Position numbers and translations under genes: made by a program. The notes under the pieces are model-generated. The model made no database searches and was not told the origin of the DNA. It saw only the letters and a list, made by a program, of their open reading frames with translations. A stretch of 64,000 bases of DNA from Flavobacteriaceae bacterium (GTDB lineage Bacteria > Bacteroidota > Bacteroidia > Flavobacteriales > Flavobacteriaceae): contig JAPOSZ010000027.1 in assembly GCA_026709415.1 (NCBI GenBank), positions 1-64,000 on the forward strand, written 5' to 3'. Shown piece by piece: positions 56,731 through 64,000 of this stretch. How positions within the stretch are numbered: position 1 is the stretch's first letter; every line of letters begins with the position of its first letter.

Positions 56731-57243
56731 GTGAAGTTGATTGTGATTGATACAAGTAGCTCAAAGAAAATATTCGGTATTATGACATTGACTTACGAGC
56801 TAAAACTTCAGGATCTTGTCAAAATCAAGGGATGTTTAAAAAAATACCCAATCAAAAGTCGTCTGCGTCTGTTTAACCACGAAATCAACGGGTTAAAAAA
56901 CTTCATTAAAAGAGGATGGGAAACGGATATATTCCGTTCTGTCCAACAAGTTTCAGGAACAAAAGAACATCTTCTTAAAGAAAACGAAAAATGGGAGAAA
57001 AATGATGAGAATAACAGAATGGAAAATGAATTATTGATCTTTGACTGCAAAAAACAATATTTGATTGATCCTACCCACTTGCTCTATGAATTAAACGACC
57101 GTTATGATTCAAAACATTTCCATATTAGGAATAATTCCTATTTTGAACTCATAGATCAATATCGGGGACAGAAACGCTTTCATTTAGATATTGAAGAGCC
57201 TCCAATCGATTGCAATGGATTTTTTGGGGTTCCCGACCTTTAA
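56731..57243 (+). CDS. Hypothetical protein
   Basis: A 170-residue soluble protein (VIDTSSSKKIFGIMTLTYEL, RLRLFNHEINGLKNFIKRGW, HLLYELNDRYDSKHFHIRNN). It has no signal peptide and no membrane segment, and I recognise no family. Its position before a Fic gene (127 bases apart, same strand) at the edge of a toxin-antitoxin island makes it a possible accessory or antitoxin gene, but nothing in the sequence shows that. Confidence 0.5.
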   Translation: MKLIVIDTSSSKKIFGIMTLTYELKLQDLVKIKGCLKKYPIKSRLRLFNHEINGLKNFIKRGWETDIFRSVQQVSGTKEHLLKENEKWEKNDENNRMENELLIFDCKKQYLIDPTHLLYELNDRYDSKHFHIRNNSYFELIDQYRGQKRFHLDIEEPPIDCNGFFGVPDL

Positions 57244-57370
57244 CACCTCTTGAAAAACAAGTCAAAGGATATTCCTCGTACAAAATCTTTCTTGAAAAGT
57301 AAAAAGCATTTCCATACTAGTGATAACTTCTCGCAACAAGAAATTTATTTCAAATAATAAAGAGTAAAAC

Positions 57371-58405
57371 ATGAATAAAGAATTCGAAGAATTAGTTCGA
57401 GAGTATCAAAGGATAAGTAAGGGGGTGATTAACCACGATAGATATAACCTTTATGCTATTTCTTGCCATAGCACAGGGATTGAAGGATCTAAATTGAATA
57501 TTGATGATGTTAATATACTATTAGAGTATAATATTTCTCCAAAAGGGACGAGTATAGAACACAATCTAATGGTTCAAGATCATCACGAAGCTTTAAAAGA
57601 TGTTCTTGAAATGGCCAAACAAAAACACATGCCTAAACTTGGTTTGAATGATTTACAAAGATTATCCCCAAAAATATTATGGCGTACACTAGGGTTTGAA
57701 TTTGCTAAAAAGGGAAACCTATCCATTTTAGAGGGTCGATTAAGAACCGTTCCTTTACAAGCTGGCAAACGAGTATTTATGGAAGCCGAAAATGTTCCAA
57801 CGGCTGTTGATGTGTTTCTAAAGGATTTCAACGAACATTTTCACAAGCAAAAAACAATCACTGATATTTATAGATTTTCTTTCAAAGCACATTATGACTT
57901 AGTGGATATACATCCATTTCGTGATGGTAATGGCCGGTTGTCTCGGCTCATTATGAACTTTGTGCAAAAATTCTATGAACTACCCATGTCGATTGTCAAT
58001 TCAAATGACAAAGAATTTTATTTCAGAGCTTTAGAGAAGACAAATGAGGTTAAAACCTACGAGTATTTGTATGATTTTATGTTCGAACAGGCCAGTGTTT
58101 TTTTTCAACAAGAAATCGATTTCCTCCTTCAAAAAAAAGATATTAATGTTGTTAGAGTCAAAGCACAAAATTTAAAAGCTGGAATGATTGTAGAAAGTCC
58201 AAGTTTTTTCATAGGAAAAAAAACAATCAAACATATTGTTGGTTTTCGTTCAACAATCACCAAGTCTGCAAAACAGTTGCCACATAAAATTGAATTAGTA
58301 TTTACAGATAATACGAAAACAAAATTTTACGAACAAGATGAAATAAAAGTTATTGGAATTGATAATAGAATAAACGTACAGCAAAAAGAGTTCAATGGTA
58401 AATGA
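57371..58405 (+). CDS. fic: Fic-domain AMP transferase with N-terminal inhibitory motif
   Basis: A 344-residue Fic protein. The core motif HPFRDGNGRLSR (181-192) has every residue needed for AMPylation: His181, the anion-binding Asp-Gly-Asn-Gly and Arg192. Near the N-terminus STGIEG (34-39) fits the inhibitory [S/T]xxxE[G/N] helix of class II Fic proteins, in which Glu38 would block ATP orientation until relieved. A C-terminal extension of about 100 residues (260-344, basic) is unassigned. Fic enzymes transfer AMP from ATP to hydroxyl groups of target proteins. No separate FicA-like antitoxin is seen, consistent with self-inhibition. Confidence 0.9.
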   Translation: MNKEFEELVREYQRISKGVINHDRYNLYAISCHSTGIEGSKLNIDDVNILLEYNISPKGTSIEHNLMVQDHHEALKDVLEMAKQKHMPKLGLNDLQRLSPKILWRTLGFEFAKKGNLSILEGRLRTVPLQAGKRVFMEAENVPTAVDVFLKDFNEHFHKQKTITDIYRFSFKAHYDLVDIHPFRDGNGRLSRLIMNFVQKFYELPMSIVNSNDKEFYFRALEKTNEVKTYEYLYDFMFEQASVFFQQEIDFLLQKKDINVVRVKAQNLKAGMIVESPSFFIGKKTIKHIVGFRSTITKSAKQLPHKIELVFTDNTKTKFYEQDEIKVIGIDNRINVQQKEFNGK

Positions 58406-58539
58406 AAGAAATCGTCATCGAAAAAATCAATTGATTCGAGATAATTATATTGGATAGATGGTGTCTAACGCAAATCTATTCCCTTTTAAAGAGAGAAACT
58501 GAGGTCTTTTTAAAGGAGGTTTAGAGATGGCTATCTTCA

Positions 58540-58824
58540 TTATTCAAAATTATCCTCATGTCTTTTTCTATTTCGTCTATCATTATAAGGATCAAATGCT
58601 CTAAAAGAAACTGAATCAACCTCTCGATTTAATAAGTTTTCTAATTCTTCTTTTCATTCACATTTTTCAAAAAATCCAATACCACCTTCAATTAGATAAG
58701 CGATATCAATGTCACAGTTTTCAGTTTCTTCTCTATGTGAAACAAAACCAAAAACCCCAATTTTTATAGGGCTATAAGGTTTCATCATATTGATAATCAT
58801 GTCTTGCTCTTTACGTGATAACAT
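58540..58824 (-). pseudogene. mntA: Second MntA-like nucleotidyltransferase remnant
   Basis: From an ATG at 58824 the frame reads MLSRKEQDMIINMMKPYSPI, KIGVFGFVSHREETENCDID and IAYLIEGGIGFFEKCE, then a TGA at 58654-58656, and continues as KEELENLLNREVDSVSFRAF. Relatives have GVFGSxARGExxxxSDIDI, so the catalytic Ser is Phe and the Arg-Gly is lost, although Asp-Ile-Asp remains. No HepT partner is recognisable beside it. A 52-codon frame on the plus strand at 58855-59013 has no known family. Confidence 0.65.
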
Positions 58825-59292
58825 AATTTATTTAGTCGAACTTGCCAAAAGGTGATGACAACATTAAAGCCTTTATCAAAAATAGAATATAGGGACTCCA
58901 TTAGAAAGCATTTTGACCAAATCACTCGTTTGTTGTTGTCCATTCGTCAAGCATCTTATTATTGTGGTGCAAACATTCAAATGAATCCTCTCGCATCTGA
59001 AACCCATTTTTAGTCGACCAAAGCAAAATCGAAGAAAACAAGGTATTTATTGGTTAGAGATGGGCACCAAGGATATCAGGAACATGATTTTTTTCTGTAT
59101 GCAAATCTTTTTAAATTCCACCATTTCAAGATTTCAATAAAGGATTGAGTTTTTCAATAAAGATACGATACTGAAAAATCTAATATTTATTTGAAAAAAT
59201 GAGAATCTTTATACCTCACTAAATTGCAACTTATATGCCCTCTATTTTGTTAATTTCATAAGAAATAATTATTTTTACAAAAAATAACAAAA

Positions 59293-60078
59293 GTGATTAA
59301 AATCCGACAATGGGCAAATGAAAAAGAAGGGGTTTTTTTAACTTCTTATCTAAAGAAAATGGGGATTCCCAATAGTTCTTTACAACATTATGCGAAACAA
59401 GGAAAAATTCAATCGCTTGGTCATGGGGCTTGGTATTTTGGAAAAGGAAAACCCACTGCTTATCAAGCAGTACAAGCATTGCAACAACAAACGAAGTTGC
59501 CTGTTCATGTCGGTGGTATTACTTCCCTTATCTTGGATGGAAACACTCATTATGTATACTTTAATCATAATCGAATTAAATTATTCACTCCTTCTGGTAT
59601 TTCACTTCCTCTATGGCTTTCACTTTACCATTGGGATTTTAACATCGAACATCATAAAACTTCTTTTTTACCTATAGATTTAGGATTTGAAACCTATCAA
59701 GATGATGATTTTTTTGTCGTCAAATCAACGAAAGAAAGAGCTCTGTTTGAAACATTATACCAAACGCCTGATCAATCGAATACATATGAATGCTACCAAA
59801 ACTTAGAAAATTGGTGGGCTGTTCCTGTTGATGTCCCTTTAATCCAAAAATTATTAGATCATTGCAACTCTATCAAGGTGAAGCGATTGTTTCTTTGCTT
59901 TATTGAAGACATTGGGTTCGATTGGGTACCACAATTGAATTTAAAAAACATTTATTTGGGTAAAGGTTATTGTCAAGTAGAAACCGAAAGATGTATCTAC
60001 GAACCAAAGTATAAAGTATCCATTCCATTAGAGTTATATCAAACAGAAATGAATCCAGAAATGGCCATCATTTGGTGA
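59293..60078 (+). CDS. abiEi: AbiEi-type antitoxin, copy 1
   Basis: A 261-residue AbiEi_3-type protein with a GTG start. The N-terminal winged helix (GVFLTSYLKKMGIPNSSLQH, YAKQGKIQSLG) binds DNA in the family. The C-terminal part (AVQALQQQTKLPVHVGGITS, STKERALFETLYQTPDQ) is the antitoxin domain. AbiEi represses its own promoter and counters the AbiEii toxin in a type IV system without direct binding. A second copy lies 1000 bases downstream, nearly identical at the N- and C-terminal ends and diverged in the middle. Only a remnant of a toxin gene follows this copy. Confidence 0.85.
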   Translation: MIKIRQWANEKEGVFLTSYLKKMGIPNSSLQHYAKQGKIQSLGHGAWYFGKGKPTAYQAVQALQQQTKLPVHVGGITSLILDGNTHYVYFNHNRIKLFTPSGISLPLWLSLYHWDFNIEHHKTSFLPIDLGFETYQDDDFFVVKSTKERALFETLYQTPDQSNTYECYQNLENWWAVPVDVPLIQKLLDHCNSIKVKRLFLCFIEDIGFDWVPQLNLKNIYLGKGYCQVETERCIYEPKYKVSIPLELYQTEMNPEMAIIW

Positions 60079-60230
60079 TGATGTGGAAACAAAAAAATAG
60101 TGACACATACCATACTATTCTTATTAAGAATTCTTCCGACTATTGTGCAATAAGAGTTTCTGGCTTTGCATGGAGGAACGGCGACTAATTCATTTGAAAA
60201 AGGGATTTTCATACCTAATGACGTCTCGGT
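60078..60230 (+). pseudogene. abiEii: Truncated AbiEii toxin remnant
   Basis: The AbiEi stop overlaps an ATG in the same TGATG arrangement as the intact pair. The frame degrades quickly, but another frame reads FLALHGGTATNSF, matching LALHGGTAINLF of the intact AbiEii. Only the first 45 or so codons remain, with frameshifts, and the DxD motif is lost. Confidence 0.75.
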
Positions 60231-60292
60231 TTATATGTTTCCTAAATTGTTAAATTCCTACAAAATAATTATTTTTACAAAAAACAACAAAA

Positions 60293-61078
60293 ATGATTAA
60301 AATTCGACAATGGGCAAATGAAAAAGAAGGGGTTTTTTTAACTTCTTATCTAAAGAAAATGGGGATTCCCAATAGTTCTTTACAACATTATGCGAAACAA
60401 GGAAAAATTCAATCGCTTGGTCATGGGGCTTGGTATTTTGGAAAAGGAAAACTAACTGCATACCAAGGAATACAAGCACTACAACAACAAACGAATTTTC
60501 CTTTACATGTGGGAGGTATCACTTCACTTATCTTGGATGGAAACACCCATTATTGTTATTTCAATAAAAGTAGAATTAAATTATTCACGCCTTCTAGTGT
60601 TTCTCTTCCTTTATGGTTTTCACTATACCATTGGGATTTTAAAATAAGGCATGAAAAAACTTCTTTTTTACCCGATGGTTTAGGATTCGAAACTTATGAA
60701 GAAGAGAATTTTTCAATCATTAAATCCACGAAAGAAAGAGCTCTATTTGAAACCTTATATCAAACACCTGATCAATCGAATACGTATGAATGCTATCAAA
60801 ACTTGGAAAATTGGTGGGGAATTGAGGTTAATATAGAATTGATTCAAAAATTGTTGGAAAATTGCAACTCAATAAAAGTCAAGCGCTTATTTCTTTGTTT
60901 TATTGAAGACATTGGATTTGATTGGGTAGAACAATTGAATTTAAAAAACATTTATTTGGGTAAAGGTTATTGTCAAGTAGAAACCGAAAGATGTATCTAC
61001 GAACCTAAGTATAAAGTATCCATCCCATTAGAATTATATCAAACGGAAATGAATCCAGAAATGGATATTATTTGGTGA
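60293..61078 (+). CDS. abiEi: AbiEi-type antitoxin, copy 2
   Basis: A 261-residue AbiEi_3-type protein with an ATG start. The first 57 residues and last 60 are almost identical to copy 1 at protein level; the middle differs (FNKSRIKLFTPSSVSLPLWF, EEENFSIIKSTKERALFETL). The upstream AT-rich leader is also duplicated (AATAATTATTTTTACAAAA before both genes). Its TGA overlaps the abiEii ATG (TGATG), so the two are translationally coupled. This is the copy that forms a complete AbiE module. Confidence 0.88.
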   Translation: MIKIRQWANEKEGVFLTSYLKKMGIPNSSLQHYAKQGKIQSLGHGAWYFGKGKLTAYQGIQALQQQTNFPLHVGGITSLILDGNTHYCYFNKSRIKLFTPSSVSLPLWFSLYHWDFKIRHEKTSFLPDGLGFETYEEENFSIIKSTKERALFETLYQTPDQSNTYECYQNLENWWGIEVNIELIQKLLENCNSIKVKRLFLCFIEDIGFDWVEQLNLKNIYLGKGYCQVETERCIYEPKYKVSIPLELYQTEMNPEMDIIW

Positions 61079-62022
61079 TGGACTACAAACAAATACATAT
61101 CAACACATGCCATATCCTATTAGAGATTCTCCCAATCATCATGGAAGAAGAGTGTCTTGCTTTGCATGGAGGAACGGCGATTAATTTATTTATGTTGGAT
61201 TTGCCTAGATTATCCATAGACATTGACTTGACTTATGTACCCCTAGATGATAAAAGAAAATCGATCGAAACAATTCATGAATCTTCAAAAAGAATTTGCA
61301 ATAAAATCAATCAATTAAAAAAATCAAATTTAACGGCCTCTCATAATCCTCGAAAATTCAAAATACACACTGTAAATCAATATGGTATTTCTGTAAAAAC
61401 GGAAATTCGTTTGTTCAATCGAGGAATTATGAATCCTTGTATTGAAAGAAAGTTATCACCAAAAGCACAAGAAACATTTAATACTTCCTGTTCAGTTCGA
61501 ATAGTCCCCCAAGAACAACTTTATGGAGGTAAAATATGTGCCGCGCTTTTCCGACAAAGCGCACGTGATTTATTTGATATTTGTTCTTTTTTCAAACATC
61601 TTAGTTTCGATGATCAAATAAAAAAAGGATTTTTCTATGGTTTATTATCCTCAAGTAATCCCGTAACAACTTTTCTAAACCCCAAATATCACAAGGTTAC
61701 AAAAGAAGATTTAGAAATACTAAATGATATGACACCGATTCCATTTAGTGAAATTTTACATAAAAAAACATTAACTAAATTAATAACAGACGTTAATGAT
61801 AGTCTTACAAAAAAAGATAAAGAATTTCTAATAAAATTCAATATAGGCGAACCGGATTGGTCAATTAACGATTGGAAAGATTATCCAGCAATTCAGTGGA
61901 AATTAAAACACATATTGAAATTGAAAAACAATAAAAAACGATTCAATACAAGAATCAACCATATCCTTTCCGTATTAAAATATCCAATGGAAGACTTTTT
62001 GAATCTTAAGAGACACTCTTAA
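61078..62022 (+). CDS. abiEii: AbiEii nucleotidyltransferase toxin
   Basis: A 314-residue toxin starting at the ATG overlapping the AbiEi stop; TTG and GTG codons just upstream are less likely starts. ALHGGTAINLFMLDLPRL contains the GG[T/S] motif, SIDIDLTYVP the Asp-x-Asp metal site, LYGGKICAALF the conserved Lys, and RDLFDI the late Asp. This is the four-motif pattern of AbiEii (DUF1814) DNA polymerase beta-type nucleotidyltransferases. Related toxins modify tRNA or bind GTP and cause growth arrest during phage infection. All catalytic residues are present, so this module looks active. Confidence 0.92.
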   Translation: MDYKQIHINTCHILLEILPIIMEEECLALHGGTAINLFMLDLPRLSIDIDLTYVPLDDKRKSIETIHESSKRICNKINQLKKSNLTASHNPRKFKIHTVNQYGISVKTEIRLFNRGIMNPCIERKLSPKAQETFNTSCSVRIVPQEQLYGGKICAALFRQSARDLFDICSFFKHLSFDDQIKKGFFYGLLSSSNPVTTFLNPKYHKVTKEDLEILNDMTPIPFSEILHKKTLTKLITDVNDSLTKKDKEFLIKFNIGEPDWSINDWKDYPAIQWKLKHILKLKNNKKRFNTRINHILSVLKYPMEDFLNLKRHS

Positions 62023-62078
62023 AGGTTCCACATATTTTCTACGTTGAGAGGTCTCAATAGCTACAGGTTTAACTAAAA

Positions 62079-63296
62079 TTATTCCATCATCTTTTGATCA
62101 TTCGATTTCATTTCTTTTGGTGATTGAATCGAAGCGATTAACTGCTGTATCTTACGACTTGGTTTGTGATCAATGATCTTCAAATACCTTCGATATTCTT
62201 GCAACATCCAAGTTCTTAAAGATGGCATCGGGATTTGATAAAACCCATCGTCACGAATCTATAAAATTCCCCTTGCGATGACTTCTTGAAACATTTTTTC
62301 AGAGTTTTCAATGATTGGATTGGTTTTAAAATCTGATTTTACTTTAAATCCCACTATCACATTTTCTTTTTCTTCATTTTCAAAAATGGCATTGAATATG
62401 GAGGCTCTTTCTGGTGCTTCCAATTCAACAAAACGGCCATTGTAATAAATATTTTTTTTATCACGCGAATCCTTTAACCCTTCGAATAACAATTCATCCG
62501 ATAAAAGACCATGATTATTTTTTACTTTTTCAGAAGCCACTTGTCCATAAGATGAAATATGATGAGCCCATTGATACGTTTCTTCAGACATTGGATCAAT
62601 CCAACCATTCAGATTCGGATTGTTGGTGTCAACACCAGCTCCTTGAACTAAATAATCTTTGAGAATACTTCTTTCGGCTTCTTTTTCTAATACGCTCAGA
62701 TTGATCACGCAATCACTATTAAATCTTGATATTTTGAATTGTTTGAAAATACTTCTTGTATCACTTAATCCAGCGATTAGAAAAACCAATCCATGTTCTA
62801 ATTCGATGTTATGCAACTGATTAAATAATTGTGCTGCTTTTTTAATTTCAGGACTATCGGTTTGATGACCAACACTAATCATTTGAGCTTCATCTAAAAC
62901 CAAGATCCGTGGTTTGTTGATAGCTCTGATAGTTTTTGAAACCGTTCGTTCCGTCCTATCAAAATGCATAGTCCCTGCCGCTAATTTGACATTAACATTC
63001 ACTTCTTGTGAGGTTTTTTCATCAATCAAACAATTGTACAATTCATTCACATTCCATAACGCTTCCAACTCTATTCTAGAAATTGTCCAACCAGTTTCAC
63101 TTCCTATTTTTTCAAGTTCTCTTAATAGAGCCGTTTTTCCAACACCAGGAGCCCCTTGTATTAATATCGAATGACCTTTTTTCTTTTCTTTAGATAACTT
63201 TAAAATATCTTTTACGAAATTGATTTCCTTTGTTCTTCCATGAAAGTAATCTGCCTTACCTCGATCAGAAATGGCTATTATTTTTTCTAGGTCCAT
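62079..63296 (-). pseudogene. AAA-type ATPase paralogue interrupted by an in-frame TAG
   Basis: The frame from 63296 (MDLEKIIAISDRGKADYFHG) gives 345 residues ending VIARGIL at a TAG (62259-62261). The same frame then continues without shift as IRDDGFYQIPMPSLRTWMLQ and EYRRYLKIIDHKPSRK to a TAA at 62079. This continuation matches the C-terminus of the 41382-42632 paralogue (VPIPSMRTWLVNQF). Walker A is GAPGVGKT (48-55) and Walker B ILVLDEAQM. The block ETYQWAHHISSYGQVAS is shared. The TAG is either a nonsense mutation or, less likely, suppressed. A truncated product with an intact ATPase core could still be made. Function unknown. Confidence 0.72.
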
Positions 63297-63628
63297 ATCA
63301 ACAAAGTTAAGAGAACTGTCTTTCTCAAAATGGAACTATTTTGGCTATGCTTTTGCCGCTTTAGTACCTCATTCCCAAATAAGATGCCACCATTCTCTCT
63401 ATATCAAGATTTAAACGGACTCATGATACACAGGTGTGTTGTACAAGGCATACACTGCTTGAGTATCAATTACATTGTAGAGTTGTAACAATATTTATTT
63501 ATTTGCCTTTCTGATAGATTACTTTTGAAAAAGACGTGTTCATTCATTGAAAATAGAGTCCGATATAGATCTGATAAGATTTTCAAAGCCGTTTTTGGTT
63601 TATTAAATCATCAAAAAAAACAAAATCA
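63297..63628. other. Intergenic, promoter region presumed
   Basis: About 330 bases between the divergent ATPase and MFS genes. Nothing beyond AT-rich sequence was recognised. Confidence 0.4.
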
Positions 63629-64000
63629 ATGCTCAATAGAAACCTATTTACTGTCATTCTAGTATTGTTGATATTTTTTGTCATTTCATTTTTGACAAAT
63701 ATTTTAGGGGCACTTAATCCAGCCATTAAAGAAAGTTTTCATCTCGAATATTCTTCTTTAGGGTTCATGACTTTGGCGTTTTTTTCTGCCTATGGGGTCA
63801 TGTCCATTCCTTCTGGGTTTTTAGTGGAACGATACAAAGAAAAGAGAGTGATATTAATGGCTTTTATCCTTGCCGGTACGGGAGCTCTTATCTTTTCTTT
63901 GAAACCAACATTTTTGATTTTTTTAGGTTCTCTGTTTGCTATCGGTACAGGAATGGCTATGTTGCAGGTGGCCATCAATCCATTGCTAAGGGAAGCTGGG
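63629..64000 (+). CDS. MFS permease, FucP/FHS-like, N-terminal part
   Basis: The gene runs off the window after 124 codons. It starts MLNRNLFTVILVLLIFFVIS and shows four hydrophobic helices, SIPSGFLVERYKEKRVIL as the MFS loop 2-3 signature, and GTGMAMLQVAINPLLREAG, where the xxNP motif is typical of the FHS sugar:H+ symporters such as L-fucose permease. The substrate cannot be read from this part. Fucose would fit the GH29 gene 18 kb away, but linkage is weak. Confidence 0.72.
   Translation, partial: MLNRNLFTVILVLLIFFVISFLTNILGALNPAIKESFHLEYSSLGFMTLAFFSAYGVMSIPSGFLVERYKEKRVILMAFILAGTGALIFSLKPTFLIFLGSLFAIGTGMAMLQVAINPLLREAG

Noticed and set aside
58855-59013. 52-codon plus-strand frame as a gene
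   Set aside because: It has an ATG and plausible composition but no family, and it lies in a decayed region; not supported enough.

Overview
The window looks like chromosomal DNA of a marine-type member of the Bacteroidota outside the gut Bacteroidales. The evidence is AT-rich sequence, two SusC/SusD pairs, many lipoproteins, a type IX secretion (T9SS) sorting domain on a polysaccharide lyase, and a Thr-Tyr-Gly tRNA cluster. No rRNA or species marker is present, so the genus is not assigned.

Layout. (1) 1-5 kb: a decay zone on the minus strand with a broken retropepsin-like protease and its small partner, an IS5-type transposase remnant, a Panacea-domain antitoxin with a frameshifted two-helix membrane protein, a DUF2442 protein and a HepT/MntA pair whose MntA is ruined. 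(2) 5.1-13.6 kb: a four-gene polysaccharide utilisation locus (PUL 1: SusC, SusD, DUF5018-DUF4623 lipoprotein, DUF5018-GHL10 glycosidase-like lipoprotein). (3) 13.9-14.2 kb: three tRNA genes. (4) 14.3-30.7 kb: a tightly packed seven-gene operon (PUL 2: SusC, SusD, Calx-beta/CBM96-like lipoprotein, GH88, chondroitinase-ABC-like PL8, CBM96-like lipoprotein, coiled-coil lipoprotein). (5) 31.1-42.6 kb, plus strand: a 3044-residue lipoprotein with a coiled-coil stalk and about 29 Ig-like domains, an all-coiled-coil lipoprotein and an AAA-type ATPase. (6) 42.7-45.7 kb: a GH29 fucosidase and a beta-propeller glycosidase-like protein. (7) 46-51 kb: small lipoproteins and DUF285 (BspA-type) surface proteins, two of them broken at a G10 tract or a frameshift. 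(8) 51.4-55.4 kb: a sulfatase and a second PL8 lyase. (9) 56.7-63.3 kb: a defence/toxin-antitoxin island with Fic, a decayed MntA, a duplicated AbiE module and a second copy of the ATPase interrupted by an in-frame TAG. (10) The right edge holds the start of an MFS sugar permease.

Function. PL8, GH88, sulfatase and GH29 together suggest use of a sulfated, possibly fucosylated, chondroitin-type glycan. PL8 would cut the polymer, sulfatase and fucosidase would strip decorations, GH88 would open unsaturated uronates, SusCD would import oligosaccharides and the CBM96-like lipoproteins would hold substrate. The substrate is inferred, not shown.

The most unusual themes are: lipoproteins built as a coiled-coil stalk carrying very different heads; homopolymeric G tracts, one of which (G10) separates a DUF285 lipoprotein from a zinc-protease domain by a single base and would fuse them at G9; and the many single-lesion pseudogenes. 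Homopolymer and frameshift findings could also be sequencing errors and need raw-read checks.
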